From Amphritea sp. (GTDB taxonomy: Bacteria > Pseudomonadota > Gammaproteobacteria > Pseudomonadales > Balneatricaceae): a stretch of 64,000 nt of DNA. The notes below the pieces were generated by a model that worked only from the letters and a program-made list of their open reading frames with translations, had not been told where the DNA came from and did no database searches. Within the stretch, counting starts at the first letter, position 1, and every line of letters starts with the position of its first letter. Shown here in pieces: positions 27,932 to 37,185 of the stretch. The DNA lies in contig NZ_JADGEW010000001.1 of assembly GCF_016744155.1 (NCBI RefSeq), positions 124,001 to 188,000 on the forward strand, read 5' to 3'. Both the position numbers and the translations under genes were made by a program.

Positions 27932-29283
27932 ATAATGCGATTTCGGTTCTGGTAATAGATGATGAGCGAAACCTGGTGCGTAGTATCGGTTTCTCCCTTA
28001 AGGATGAAGGGATGCAAGTGACAGGAGCCTATACCGGGAGCGAAGGTATAGAGTCTGCAAAAGTTTTAAGCCCTGATGTCGTGTTACTAGACCTTGGACT
28101 GCCAGATATATCCGGGATCAAAGTATTAGTTCAATTGAAAGCACAGTATCCAGACCTACCAGTGATAATGATATCTGCCCATGGAGACACTCGATCAGCA
28201 GTTAAAGCCGTTAAAGAAGGAGCTATCGACTACATCACCAAGCCGTTTGATGTTGAGGAGCTGGTGTTGTTGATACGGCGTAGCACTGAACGTATCAGAA
28301 TGCTTCGTGAAATCCGTTTTCTTCGAGAACGTAATACAGAGACAGGTCCATTAGTTGGCAGTAGTAAAGAGATGTCAATGCTACGCACAGCGATCGAATT
28401 AGTTGGGCAGAGCTCGGGTAAAACCGTATTGATTACTGGGCCTTCAGGGACAGGTAAAGCGTTGGTCGCCCGTGCTCTCCATGACTTTCGTTTTACTAAT
28501 GCACCCTTTATTGAAGTCAATTGTGCGGCCTTGCCAGAACAGTTGATTGAGGCTGAATTGTTTGGCGCGGAGCGGGGGGCTTATACGGGGGCTAATCAGC
28601 GTAGAGCAGGTTTGATTGATCTAGCTGATGGAGGGACACTTTTTTTAGATGAGATTGGTGAGATCCCTTTGCATCTTCAAGCTAAGCTACTTAGCTTTCT
28701 TGAAAATCGCAACTATCGCCCGGTGGGAGCAGGCAGGGAGCGTCAGGCGAATGTGTTTGTGGTAGCTGCTACAAACCGTAATTTGAAAGAGGATGTCGAC
28801 TCAGGAGTTTTTAGAGCGGATTTGTTTTATCGGTTGAATGTGCTGCCAGTGGATATTCCCGGACTATCGCAACGAGATAGGGATGTGATCCTTCTGTTAA
28901 CCCATTTCAGTGAGTTATTTGCCAAACAGGAAGGATGTGAGCCGATACAGCTGGAAGATTCAGTTCTAAGTCTGTTGGAACAATATGATTGGCCAGGAAA
29001 TATCCGGGAATTGAAAAACTTGATGGAGCGATTGACTATTCTCTATCCGGGTAAACAGATTACGGTTGATATGTTGCCTGTCGAGTTTCATAGCGGTAAG
29101 CGTGGGGTTCCAGAAGTTAAAGATGATTATCGTGAAGCGGTTGAAGATCATGAACGTCAGTTGATTTTGGACGCACTTAAAGAGTCCGATTGGCGAAAAG
29201 GTTTGGCTGCCGAAAAACTGGGAATATCCCGACATGCCTTAAAGCGCAGGATACAACGGCTTAATTTGGAGAATGAAGGATGA
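27928..29283 (+). CDS. NtrC-family sigma-54 response regulator
   Basis: This 451-residue regulator has a receiver domain (1-120, phospho-Asp in VVLLDLGLPD, Lys in DYITKPF), an AAA+ domain (Walker A GPSGTGKA, Walker B FLDEIGE) and a Fis-type helix-turn-helix (KGLAAEKLGISRHALKRRIQ). The sigma-54 contact loop reads GAYTGA rather than GAFTGA, a conservative change found in functional family members. It overlaps both neighbours by four bases. The likely target is the sigma-54 promoter at 30795 before the ABC transporter operon. Confidence 0.93.
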   Translation: MNNAISVLVIDDERNLVRSIGFSLKDEGMQVTGAYTGSEGIESAKVLSPDVVLLDLGLPDISGIKVLVQLKAQYPDLPVIMISAHGDTRSAVKAVKEGAIDYITKPFDVEELVLLIRRSTERIRMLREIRFLRERNTETGPLVGSSKEMSMLRTAIELVGQSSGKTVLITGPSGTGKALVARALHDFRFTNAPFIEVNCAALPEQLIEAELFGAERGAYTGANQRRAGLIDLADGGTLFLDEIGEIPLHLQAKLLSFLENRNYRPVGAGRERQANVFVVAATNRNLKEDVDSGVFRADLFYRLNVLPVDIPGLSQRDRDVILLLTHFSELFAKQEGCEPIQLEDSVLSLLEQYDWPGNIRELKNLMERLTILYPGKQITVDMLPVEFHSGKRGVPEVKDDYREAVEDHERQLILDALKESDWRKGLAAEKLGISRHALKRRIQRLNLENEG

Positions 29284-30512
29284 TTTCCAGAATGTTCGGG
29301 ATCATTCTGTTGTTGGCTACTATTACTGTCGAGGGGGCGGAGTTGTCCGTTGGTGCTTCTGAGGCAGAGGCTCAAGAAACAGTTGGTTGCTTATTTCCAA
29401 TGAGTGGTAGAGGTGGATTATATGGCCGTGACAGTGTTGCTGGTATTCAGTTGGCTTTTGAACATATAAAAGCGCAACCTTATCAAAGTCCTCCTATACG
29501 CGTTCTATTTTCGGACACTAGTTCTAAGGCTTCTAAAGCGGCAAGGCAGGTAAGAAACTTTGTCCGTCAGAATAAAGTACGTTTCATCTGTGGAGTGGTC
29601 AACTCTTCGATTGCGTTGCAGGTCGCTCAGGTAGCTCAGGAGGAGAAAGTTTTCTTTATTGGTACTGACCATGCTTCATCGCGGCTCACAGGTGGCGAGC
29701 CGAACCGGTTTTACTTTCGGGTGAATAATAATTCTGAACAATCGATGCGGGCCGCTGCAAGTTATATTCGTAAAACCTTTATTAAGGGGAGTGCTAAGAA
29801 TCCTTTACGCTTGGCATATATAGGCCCTGATTATGATTATGGTTATCAGGCATGGAAAGACTTACGGTTATGGTTGAATAAGGAAAAGGTGCATTATCAG
29901 GTTGAAACTGTACTCTGGCCGGAGCTTTATGAGTCGGATTACTCTCATTATCTGGAAGCCTTACTCGATAAAGATGTTGATTTAGTTGTAAATTCTCTCT
30001 GGGGTGGTGATCTGGTTGCTTTCATTCAACAAGCGAATCAGACCTCTCTGTTTGAGCACGCGCGCTTTGCTAACTTTGATACAGGTGGTAACTACGAAGT
30101 GTTATCTGCTCTGGGGGAGAATATGCCAGCGGGGCTTATTTTATCGTCAAGGCACCATAATAATTGGCCTGAGACGGAACATAATCGTTGGTTCGTAGAA
30201 CGTTTCTATGAATTGACCGGGCGATATCCATCCTATGCTGCTGAGGGCGCTTATTCCGGTATTCTAGCGATATCTGAGGCGCTTCGACTAGCAGGTCCTG
30301 ATGCCGATAATGATCTAATACGAGAAAAATTAGCTAGTCTTACCCTGACTCTTCCTGAAGACCCTGATCAGTTTAGCTCCTACATGAACCCGCGTAATCA
30401 TCAGTTACAGCAAGCCATTGCTATCGGTGAAACCGTACCTGATGATCGCTATCCTCCGGCACGTATGATGTTAGGTAATTGGGTAATATATCGGCCGGCT
30501 GGCCCCGATTAA
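29280..30512 (+). CDS. Periplasmic type 1 binding protein co-transcribed with the sensor kinase
   Basis: A 410-residue protein of the Leu/Ile/Val-AmiC-urea binding protein group: signal-like N terminus (5-20), CLFPMSGRGGLYGRDSVAGIQLAFEHI, VRFICGVVNSS, RFYFRVNNNSEQS and IGPDYDYGYQAW. It overlaps the regulator gene by ATGA, so it is made with the kinase and regulator rather than with the transporter. The transporter operon has its own, only distantly similar, binding protein. I infer that it delivers the ligand signal to the kinase, or that it is a specificity variant. The motif DYDYGYQAW is paralleled by YSFGHESW in the transporter protein. Confidence 0.85.
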   Translation: MISRMFGIILLLATITVEGAELSVGASEAEAQETVGCLFPMSGRGGLYGRDSVAGIQLAFEHIKAQPYQSPPIRVLFSDTSSKASKAARQVRNFVRQNKVRFICGVVNSSIALQVAQVAQEEKVFFIGTDHASSRLTGGEPNRFYFRVNNNSEQSMRAAASYIRKTFIKGSAKNPLRLAYIGPDYDYGYQAWKDLRLWLNKEKVHYQVETVLWPELYESDYSHYLEALLDKDVDLVVNSLWGGDLVAFIQQANQTSLFEHARFANFDTGGNYEVLSALGENMPAGLILSSRHHNNWPETEHNRWFVERFYELTGRYPSYAAEGAYSGILAISEALRLAGPDADNDLIREKLASLTLTLPEDPDQFSSYMNPRNHQLQQAIAIGETVPDDRYPPARMMLGNWVIYRPAGPD

Positions 30513-30670
30513 AGCTAGTGATCTAGCCAATTTCTTTTATCTATCCTCTTATTTCCCCTTGAATTTTCGTACACCTCCTCTAGAGCATTAGGCTCAGCTC
30601 GGCGTATTACTTTACGTTGAGTAATCTTTAATAACAGGCTTACAACGTTGTAATTCTTCGTATCTATTTC

Positions 30671-30721
30671 TGATCGGAAGCAGCGCATCCGCGGCGCTCA
30701 CAGTTGATCGGAATTCGATCT
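30671..30721. promoter_or_regulatory. Upstream activator sites for the ABC operon
   Basis: TGATCGG occurs at 30671-30677 as a half-site and again, 34 bases on, as the dyad TGATCGG-AAT-TCGATCT at 30705-30721. The core GATCG-N5-CGATC equals that of the perfect dyad before the sensor operon. The centre lies about 85 bases before the -24 element, one helical turn different from the spacing at the sensor operon. Confidence 0.6.
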
Positions 30722-30794
30722 TTTTTATATGTTTCTCGACGCCGAAATAATAATAAATTCTTTTTAAACAAATGGTTACGTCTATTCCTCTCTC

Positions 30795-30811
30795 TTGGTA
30801 TGTAGGTTGCA
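30795..30811 (+). promoter_or_regulatory. Sigma-54 (-24/-12) promoter of the ABC operon
   Basis: The sequence TTGGTATGTAGGTTGCA matches TTGGCACG-N4-TTGCA closely, with GG and GC 10 bases apart. Transcription would start near 30822, 105 bases before the first gene. An NtrC-type regulator is encoded 1.5 kb upstream. Confidence 0.82.
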
Positions 30812-30927
30812 ATATATGCTTCAGGGCAATGCAAAGAGCGATAGAGAAGTCGTTCCCCATTCTTCATTTGAAGGCCAGTGTATCGCCCCTAACTAACAAC
30901 GACAAAAAAATGAGAAGGCGAAAATTA

Positions 30928-32217
30928 ATGATCACATCCTTTGTTAAAAAGTCCACTTTAGCTGGGTTGCTTGTCGCTTCGGCGGTTGCTCAACCGGTAC
31001 TAGCCGCCGATGAGTATAAATTAGGTCTGGTTACTTTTCTTTCAGGTGGTGCGGCAGGTCCTTTTGGCGTTCCTGCTAAGAATGCTGCTGATTTAGTGTT
31101 GGAGACCCTGAATGCAGGAGGCCTTCCTGCACCCTATAACATGAAAGGCATAAACGGCCGTACCATTAAACCGGTATATGTAGATGAAGCCGGTGGAGCC
31201 ACCAAGCAGGCTTCTGAGTTACGTAATCTTGTTGAGCGTCAAGGAGTTGACTCGGTAGTCGGTTATATCTCATCTGGGGATTGTTTAGCGGTGCCAGCCG
31301 TAGCTGAAGAGCTAAAGACATTGACTGTGCTATTTGATTGCGGAACACCTCGAGTATTTGAAGATAGTAGTTATCAGTATGTGTTTCGCACCGGTCCTAC
31401 CGCAACGATGGATAATGTAGCCGCCTCTCACTATATCAAGGAGATGTTTCCAAAGTTGGATTCCGTTTCAGGTATAAACCAGAACTACTCTTTTGGTCAT
31501 GAATCATGGGCTGACTTCAATGGGTCGCTAAACAAACTGATCCCAAATGTTGAAGTTACCACTAAGCAATTCCCGAAAATTTATGCGGGACAGTATGGGG
31601 CTGAGATTTCAGCGCTTATGGTTAATTCGGCTAACGTTATTCACTCCTCGTTCTGGGGTGGCGATATGGAAGCCTTCCTGCTACAGGGCTCTGCACGAGG
31701 ATTGTTTGAAGATCAGACCGCAGTGCTGACCACCGGTGAAAGTGCTATGTATCGTCTGGAAGGCCAGATTCCTGAAGGAACTATTCTAGGAGGGCGTGGG
31801 CCATTCGGTATTTATGCGCCGGATAATGCGCTTAATCGTTGGTTCCGTGAAGCTTATATCGCTCGTTTTGAAACAGCACCAACCTACCCCGCTTATAAAA
31901 TGGTTCAGGGTATTTTTGGTCTGAAACTGGCAACAGAAAAAGCGGCTGAAAAGGTAAAAGGTCAGCCTACCACCGAGGATGTCGTTTCAGCATTCGAGAA
32001 CCTTGTGTATGAAGGTCCTGGTGGCACAGTCTCAATGAATATGGGGAATGGTCATCAGGCTTCTATGGAGATGGTATACGGACGTTATTCTCATAAAAGC
32101 GGAGAGCCATCAGTGACTGATGTTCGCCGTTATCCGGCTGCATGTGTAAACCCACCTGAAGGTATGTCTTCGATTGAATGGATTGAAAAAGGGATGCCTG
32201 GCGCTAAATGTAATTAA
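30928..32217 (+). CDS. ABC transporter periplasmic substrate-binding protein (LivJ-like)
   Basis: I start this at the ATG at 30928, which gives a clean signal peptide (FVKKSTLAGLLVASAVAQPVLAAD) and 429 residues; an ATG six codons earlier (30910) lacks a ribosome binding site. The mature protein is a type 1 binding protein: LGLVTFLSGGAAGPFG, VDSVVGYISSGDCLAV, YVFRTGPTATMDNVAA. Cys residues in SGDCLAV and FDCGTPR could form a disulphide. It opens the transporter operon and is followed by a hairpin that should raise its share of the transcript over the permeases. The ligand is unknown; family members bind amino acids, amides, urea or aromatic acids. Confidence 0.92.
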   Translation: MITSFVKKSTLAGLLVASAVAQPVLAADEYKLGLVTFLSGGAAGPFGVPAKNAADLVLETLNAGGLPAPYNMKGINGRTIKPVYVDEAGGATKQASELRNLVERQGVDSVVGYISSGDCLAVPAVAEELKTLTVLFDCGTPRVFEDSSYQYVFRTGPTATMDNVAASHYIKEMFPKLDSVSGINQNYSFGHESWADFNGSLNKLIPNVEVTTKQFPKIYAGQYGAEISALMVNSANVIHSSFWGGDMEAFLLQGSARGLFEDQTAVLTTGESAMYRLEGQIPEGTILGGRGPFGIYAPDNALNRWFREAYIARFETAPTYPAYKMVQGIFGLKLATEKAAEKVKGQPTTEDVVSAFENLVYEGPGGTVSMNMGNGHQASMEMVYGRYSHKSGEPSVTDVRRYPAACVNPPEGMSSIEWIEKGMPGAKCN

Positions 32218-32229
32218 GTATCTCATGTT

Positions 32230-32260
32230 GGCCTGGTAGCTCATTGCTACCGGGCCTCTT
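32230..32260 (+). terminator. Hairpin between binding protein and permease genes
   Basis: The stem GGCCTGGTAGC/GCTACCGGGCC (32230-32240 and 32246-32256, one mismatch) with a 5-base loop is followed by a pyrimidine-rich, weak T tract. It looks like a 3'-stabilising or partly terminating hairpin, as often seen after binding-protein genes. Confidence 0.7.
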
Positions 32261-32295
32261 CTCTTTCTCTGTCAGTTAAATCAGGAGCTATATCG

Positions 32296-33192
32296 ATGAA
32301 ACTGGTAATTGCGATGTTGATGGATGGCGTTATATACGCATCCTGGCTGTTTATAATCGCTGCAGGTCTAACGCTCATCTATGGTGTGATGAGAATTCTT
32401 AATATGGCTCATGGTAGTTTCTACGCCATAGGCGCTTATTCAGGAGCCTCGTTAGTAGGTTTTTATCTTGCCGGTGGTTATCCACCCTGGGGTGCTTATT
32501 TGATGTTGCTGGGTGCCGCAATTGTTAGCGGTGCTCTGGTCGGGATCCTGATCGAACGTGGTTTACTAAGAATCATGTATGGGCGTGATGAAGTGGTCAT
32601 GATTCTGGTGACCTATGCCATTTTATTAATCCTGGAAGATGTGATTAAGCTGATCTGGGGCGTTGATGCTTATTTTGCGTATCAGCCTTATACACTTCTC
32701 GGCCGCACAAAAATGGCGGGCATCTCATTTGCCAATTATGACATTGCGCTGATTTTCGTCGCCGCAAGCATATGCTTCTTGTTGTGGTGGGGACTTAATC
32801 GGACGCGTCAAGGCAAGCTTCTACAAGCGGTTATTCATGATCGTGATACCGCTGCTTTTCTGGGAATCAATGTCACAAAAATGTTTTCAATAACCTTTGT
32901 TATTGGTGCCGTACTGGGTGCGCTTGCAGGTTCTCTGACAGCCCCCGGTATCTCCGTGATGCCGGGTATTGGTGTTGAAGTCATTATTCTGGCTTTTGCT
33001 GTGGTTGTTATTGGCGGTTTAGGCAGTGTTGGTGGTGCGCTTATGGGGGCTCTTATTGTCGGTCTGGCCCGTTCTGCGGCCGTTCATCTTTACCCAGAGG
33101 CAGAGCTATTCGTTATTTATGGCGTTATGGGCTTAGTACTTGCCTTTAGACCTCAGGGTTTGTTTGCCATTGCTACTGCAAGGAAAATTTAA
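32296..33192 (+). CDS. Branched-chain-type ABC permease (LivH-like)
   Basis: A 298-residue integral membrane protein of the LivH group, with about eight TM helices and the family motifs GLTLIYGVMRILNMAHGSFYAIGAY near the start and AFAVVVIGGLGSVGGALMGALIVGLARS near the end. It pairs with the LivM-type permease that starts 2 bases downstream of its stop. A GGAG ribosome binding site precedes the ATG. Confidence 0.94.
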   Translation: MKLVIAMLMDGVIYASWLFIIAAGLTLIYGVMRILNMAHGSFYAIGAYSGASLVGFYLAGGYPPWGAYLMLLGAAIVSGALVGILIERGLLRIMYGRDEVVMILVTYAILLILEDVIKLIWGVDAYFAYQPYTLLGRTKMAGISFANYDIALIFVAASICFLLWWGLNRTRQGKLLQAVIHDRDTAAFLGINVTKMFSITFVIGAVLGALAGSLTAPGISVMPGIGVEVIILAFAVVVIGGLGSVGGALMGALIVGLARSAAVHLYPEAELFVIYGVMGLVLAFRPQGLFAIATARKI

Positions 33193-33193
33193 T

Positions 33194-34132
33194 ATGAGAA
33201 ATTCAACGCTGCTTGTGCTTGGCGCAGGTGTTGCAGTTATGGCTGCAGGCATGGTGATGCCCGGTTGGTTGACCTTTCTTTTGACGCTGGCACTGGCTAA
33301 AGGGCTGGTTGTCATGGGGTTGTTACTGTTGATGAAGGCGGGCCTAGTGTCATTTGGTCAGGGGCTTTATTACTGTCTCGGGGCCTATTGTGTAGGTGTC
33401 GCAGGGGACTATCTGGAAACCCAGAATGCGCTGTTTCTGATGCTTATAGCGGTTGTTGTGTGTGTCGCATTAGCCGCGGTTATAGGCCTTCTGTTATGCC
33501 GCTATCGGGACATATTTTTTGCTATGTTTTCTATGGCATTTTCAATGATTCTTTACGGCGTTCTGGTTAAGAGTTCAGCGTTCGGTTCCTCTGATGGTTT
33601 TAATGTTAAGCCACCATTGCTATTTGGCTGGACTCCGACTGGCGAGCCAGGGCCATTGATGGCATACGGGTTAGCAGTAACGGCGGTGACTGTCGTCGGT
33701 ATTTTTGTATGGAACTACCTCCGTTCCCCTATGGGCTACGCAGGCGAGGCGGTGCGTGAGAATGAAATAAGAGTTGAATATCTAGGCTCTTCTGTACGCC
33801 GAATTATCTACATTAAATATCTTTTAGCAGCGGCGATGGCCGGACTGGGAGGAGGGATAACCGCTCTGGCTGCAGGCCACATTGACCCGGAAATGGCCTA
33901 TTGGACCACATCCGGAGAGTTTGTATTCATTGCGCTCATGGGGGGAACGGGCCATGTTGCCGGGCCTGTGATTGGGGCCGTTTTGTTCGAATTGATCAGA
34001 ACCTATGCGTTTCAGATATCGCCTTATACCTGGCAGATGATTTTGGGTATTGCACTGCTGGCTATCATTCTTTACCTGCCAAAAGGTGTTTGGTCTCTGG
34101 TCGAGCGTTTCACTAAGGAGAAGACGTCATGA
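33194..34132 (+). CDS. Branched-chain-type ABC permease (LivM-like)
   Basis: The 312-residue product starting at the ATG at 33194 is a LivM-type permease (GLLLLMKAGLVSFGQGLYYCLGAYC; ALMGGTGHVAGPVIGAVLFELIRTY). It forms the heterodimeric channel with the LivH-like protein. A longer frame from 33140 overlaps the previous gene and adds no recognisable sequence. Its stop overlaps the ATPase start by four bases. Confidence 0.94.
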   Translation: MRNSTLLVLGAGVAVMAAGMVMPGWLTFLLTLALAKGLVVMGLLLLMKAGLVSFGQGLYYCLGAYCVGVAGDYLETQNALFLMLIAVVVCVALAAVIGLLLCRYRDIFFAMFSMAFSMILYGVLVKSSAFGSSDGFNVKPPLLFGWTPTGEPGPLMAYGLAVTAVTVVGIFVWNYLRSPMGYAGEAVRENEIRVEYLGSSVRRIIYIKYLLAAAMAGLGGGITALAAGHIDPEMAYWTTSGEFVFIALMGGTGHVAGPVIGAVLFELIRTYAFQISPYTWQMILGIALLAIILYLPKGVWSLVERFTKEKTS

Positions 34133-34911
34133 GTGCTTTATTAGAAACACGCTCATTAGCTCGAAACTTCGGAGCAGTGACAGCCGCCGCAGATATTGAT
34201 GTCAGCATCAATGCGGGAGAGATCGTCGGTGTAATAGGTTCAAACGGTGCGGGTAAAACCACGTTTATCAATATGGTGACTGGATATCTGCAGCCTAGCA
34301 GTGGCGACATATTGTTCAAGGGTAAAAGTATTGTAGGGAAGAATCCACGTCAGGTTATGCGGGCAGGGATATGCCGTTCTTTTCAGGTGGCGCAGTTGTT
34401 TCCTGAATTGACGGTACTGGATAACGTTTTAATCGCTTACGGGCTAATGCAGCATCGAGTACTGCCAATGTTTCGTCCTTTGGCGACAGGAAACAGTATT
34501 AAACAGGCTGAAAACTTGCTTCAAGAGTATGGCATTGAGAGCTACCTGCCCGAAAAGGTGATGACGTTGCCGCAAGGGGTAAGGAAGTTGCTGGATATAG
34601 CGCTGGCAATGCTCCGTGAGCCGGAAGTCCTTCTGTTAGATGAGCCCACCTCAGGTGTTGCTATCGACGATAAATTCGACCTGATGGATACCGTTATGCA
34701 GGCGGTACGTAAATCGGGAGCAGGGGTGTTGTTTGTTGAACATGATATGGAGGTTATCGCTCGTTATTCAACTCGCTTAATCGCTTTCTATGACGGACGA
34801 GTGTTGGCAGATGGTCCGGTTGCAGAGGTTATGGACAATGAAAAAGTGAAAGAGTTGGTTACCGGACATCACCTTGAAATCGATTATAAGCGGGAGGTGG
34901 CCCATGCTTAA
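34129..34911 (+). CDS. Branched-chain-type ABC ATPase (LivG-like)
   Basis: A 260-residue ATPase with Walker A GSNGAGKTT, Walker B VLLLDEPTSG and the H-switch EHDM. The signature loop reads LPQGVRKLLDIA instead of the usual LSGGQQ, a pattern found in LivG-like proteins. It is fused to the operon by overlaps with the permease (ATGA) and the LivF-like gene (8 bases). Confidence 0.93.
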   Translation: MSALLETRSLARNFGAVTAAADIDVSINAGEIVGVIGSNGAGKTTFINMVTGYLQPSSGDILFKGKSIVGKNPRQVMRAGICRSFQVAQLFPELTVLDNVLIAYGLMQHRVLPMFRPLATGNSIKQAENLLQEYGIESYLPEKVMTLPQGVRKLLDIALAMLREPEVLLLDEPTSGVAIDDKFDLMDTVMQAVRKSGAGVLFVEHDMEVIARYSTRLIAFYDGRVLADGPVAEVMDNEKVKELVTGHHLEIDYKREVAHA

Positions 34912-35572
34912 ACTTTCATCTATCAACACCTATATTGCGGGAACACCTATTTTACGCGATGTAAATATGCACATTGAATCTGGTGTGCTGGTGGGTCTTA
35001 TCGGGCGAAATGGCGCAGGCAAGACCACTCTGATGCGCACAGTGATGGGGCTACTTACTCCATCATCCGGCAGCATCATCATTGAAGGTCAGGATATGAC
35101 CGCTTTAGCTCCACACTTTCGTTCTCAGTCAAAAGTTGGCTATATGCCAGAAGATCGTCAGTTAGTCCCAACATTGACGGTCGAAGAAAATATTCTAATT
35201 CCTGCATGGGCAAACAAACTACCTGAAGCAGAGGCCAGGCTTGCCTGGGTATATGAACTTATGCCTGAAGTTGAGGCGTTCGCCGATCGTAAAGCACTTC
35301 AGCTTTCTGGCGGACAGCAGAAGCTGGTTTCTCTGGCCCGGGCGATGATGAGTGGTAGCCATCTGCTGTTACTTGATGAGCCTTTCGAAGGCGTTGCTCC
35401 GGCGCTATCGCGCCGCTTAGCCAGTGTATTGCACACCCTGAAAGATGAGGGACTGACAGTGCTGATTTCAGAGTCTGATTATAGTCATTCAGCTGATCTG
35501 GTTGACCAGGTTTACACCATCGAACGAGGTGCCGTCTCAGCACCAAAGCAGATTAATGGAGAAGTAGCATGA
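34904..35572 (+). CDS. Branched-chain-type ABC ATPase (LivF-like)
   Basis: A 222-residue ATPase from the ATG at 34904, preceded by GGGAGGTGG. It has Walker A GRNGAGKTT, GYMPEDRQLVPTLTVEENI typical of LivF, signature LSGGQQK and Walker B LLLLDEPFEGVAP. It completes a full five-protein importer. It overlaps the dehydrogenase gene by ATGA, tying transport to catabolism. Confidence 0.93.
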   Translation: MLKLSSINTYIAGTPILRDVNMHIESGVLVGLIGRNGAGKTTLMRTVMGLLTPSSGSIIIEGQDMTALAPHFRSQSKVGYMPEDRQLVPTLTVEENILIPAWANKLPEAEARLAWVYELMPEVEAFADRKALQLSGGQQKLVSLARAMMSGSHLLLLDEPFEGVAPALSRRLASVLHTLKDEGLTVLISESDYSHSADLVDQVYTIERGAVSAPKQINGEVA

Positions 35573-36729
35573 ACAGTTTCGTTTTTAATTTCCCTAAGCA
35601 GTTTATTTGTAAGCCCGGTGCGGTCAAAGAGTTAGGTGACATCTGCCTGCGAGTTGTAGGTAAGCGAGTTTTGATTGTGACTGATCAGGGTATTGTTAAT
35701 GCTGGGTTGCTCCAGCCTGTCATAGATGTGCTTAAAGCTGCCGCTATAGAGCCGATTATTTTCGACAAGGTAGAAGCTGATCCAGCTGAATCTATTGTAT
35801 TAGCCGCTACCGGACAGGCGATCGCTGAAGGGGTTGACGGTGTAATCGGTTTGGGTGGCGGCTCCTCTATGGACGTGGCTAAACTGGTCGCACTGTTGGC
35901 CAAAGGGGAGGAAGTTCTAGAGGATATTTATGGGGTAAACCTTGTTAAGGGGCGTAGATTACCACTGATTCAGATTCCTACGACCGCAGGTACTGGCTCT
36001 GAAGTTACCGCTGTGGCTATTATCACCGTCGGTGAGGGAGAGAAGAAGGGAGTTGTTTCGGATCAACTACTACCGGATCTTGCTTTACTAGATGCAGAAC
36101 TGACCTTAGGGCTGCCGCCCATAGTAACTGCGACAACGGGAGTTGATGCCATGGTACATGCTATTGAGGCATACACTTCGCATAACCCAAACCATAACCT
36201 GATTTCCGATGCTGTCGCTAAAGAAGCACTGGTTTTACTAGGAGGAAATATTCAGGCTGCGATCACTGATGGTCGCAACCTTGAGGTCCGCTCTAACATG
36301 CTGCTGGGCTCAATGCTGGCAGGCCAGGCGTTTGCAAATTCACCGGTTGCGGCTGTTCATGCGTTGGCTTATCCCCTTGGTGGGATCTATCACTTGTCCC
36401 ACGGACTGACAAATGCCTTGGTTCTGCCTCATGTGATGCGTTTTAACCAAGTTGTTTGTGCCGATCTTTATGCTGCTTTGGCGCCGCTGGTCTTTCCTGA
36501 ATTAAGGGCTATAGAAAATAGCGAAGACCGAAGTAATGCATTTATTGATGCCTTGGCTGAGCTTAACGTTTCTCTAGGCATTAAAGACCGGTTACGGGAT
36601 TACGATATTCCGGAGTCTGCAATACCAAAGTTAGCGGAAGACGCAATGAAGCAGACGCGTTTGTTGGTCAATAATCCACGAGAAGTCAGCATCGATGATG
36701 CACTGGCAATCTATCAAGCGGCTTGGTGA
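35569..36729 (+). CDS. Iron-containing (group III) alcohol dehydrogenase
   Basis: This 386-residue NAD(P)-dependent enzyme has the nucleotide-binding [12 protein letters not shown], the family stretch [17 protein letters not shown] and metal ligands in [13 protein letters not shown] and [16 protein letters not shown] (Asp and three His). Group III dehydrogenases oxidise or reduce alcohols, including 4-hydroxybutyrate, lactaldehyde and butanol. Being translationally coupled to the transporter and followed by a semialdehyde dehydrogenase, it probably oxidises the imported alcohol or hydroxyacid to an aldehyde. The substrate is inferred. Confidence 0.93.
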   Translation: MNSFVFNFPKQFICKPGAVKELGDICLRVVGKRVLIVTDQGIVNAGLLQPVIDVLKAAAIEPIIFDKVEADPAESIVLAATGQAIAEGVDGVIGLGGGSSMDVAKLVALLAKGEEVLEDIYGVNLVKGRRLPLIQIPTTAGTGSEVTAVAIITVGEGEKKGVVSDQLLPDLALLDAELTLGLPPIVTATTGVDAMVHAIEAYTSHNPNHNLISDAVAKEALVLLGGNIQAAITDGRNLEVRSNMLLGSMLAGQAFANSPVAAVHALAYPLGGIYHLSHGLTNALVLPHVMRFNQVVCADLYAALAPLVFPELRAIENSEDRSNAFIDALAELNVSLGIKDRLRDYDIPESAIPKLAEDAMKQTRLLVNNPREVSIDDALAIYQAAW

Positions 36730-36737
36730 GGAATAAT

Positions 36738-37175
36738 ATGTCTGATTTAACAAAGTTGGAAACCCGTGCGGACTACCCGTATTTTATTACTATCCCAACC
36801 CGGTGGATGGATAACGATGTATACGGGCATGTTAATAACGTGCAGTACTACAGTTATTTTGATACGGCAGTGAACAAGTATCTGATCGATCAGGGTGTGT
36901 TGGATATTTATAACAGTGAGGTTATAGGACTGGTTGTCGAGACTCAGTGTAAGTACTACAGCAGCATTGCTTTCCCCGATGACATCATCGCTGGTGTAGC
37001 GGTAACCCGCTTGGGCAATAGTTCCGTTCGCTACGAGATTGGCCTGTTTCTCGAGGGGCAGGATAAACCGTCAGCGCAGGGGTATTTTATTCATGTGTAT
37101 GTTGACCGTGCGACTCAGCGGCCGGTATCTCTACCTGCTGATCTACGTGAAACCTTAGAACAACTCTCAGTCTGA
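36738..37175 (+). CDS. 4-hydroxybenzoyl-CoA-thioesterase-like (hot-dog fold) protein
   Basis: I start at the ATG at 36738 with GAGGAATA before it, giving 145 residues. The 4HBT signature [24 protein letters not shown] carries the catalytic Asp region. Such enzymes hydrolyse acyl-CoA thioesters. It sits between the alcohol and aldehyde dehydrogenases of the operon with gaps of 8 and 10 bases. It may release CoA from an intermediate or act as a housekeeping relief enzyme; its substrate is not clear from sequence. Confidence 0.9.
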   Translation: MSDLTKLETRADYPYFITIPTRWMDNDVYGHVNNVQYYSYFDTAVNKYLIDQGVLDIYNSEVIGLVVETQCKYYSSIAFPDDIIAGVAVTRLGNSSVRYEIGLFLEGQDKPSAQGYFIHVYVDRATQRPVSLPADLRETLEQLSV

Positions 37176-37185
37176 GGAGGCTTTC

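Larger units (their letters stand above)
30513..30927 (+). promoter_or_regulatory. Control region of the ABC transporter operon
   Basis: No gene is visible here. Frames running through this stretch upstream of 30928 cross the sigma-54 promoter and are not credible as coding. The region holds a half-site (30671-30677), a full dyad (30705-30721) and a sigma-54 promoter (30795-30811), leaving a leader of about 105 bases before the first gene. Confidence 0.6.
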
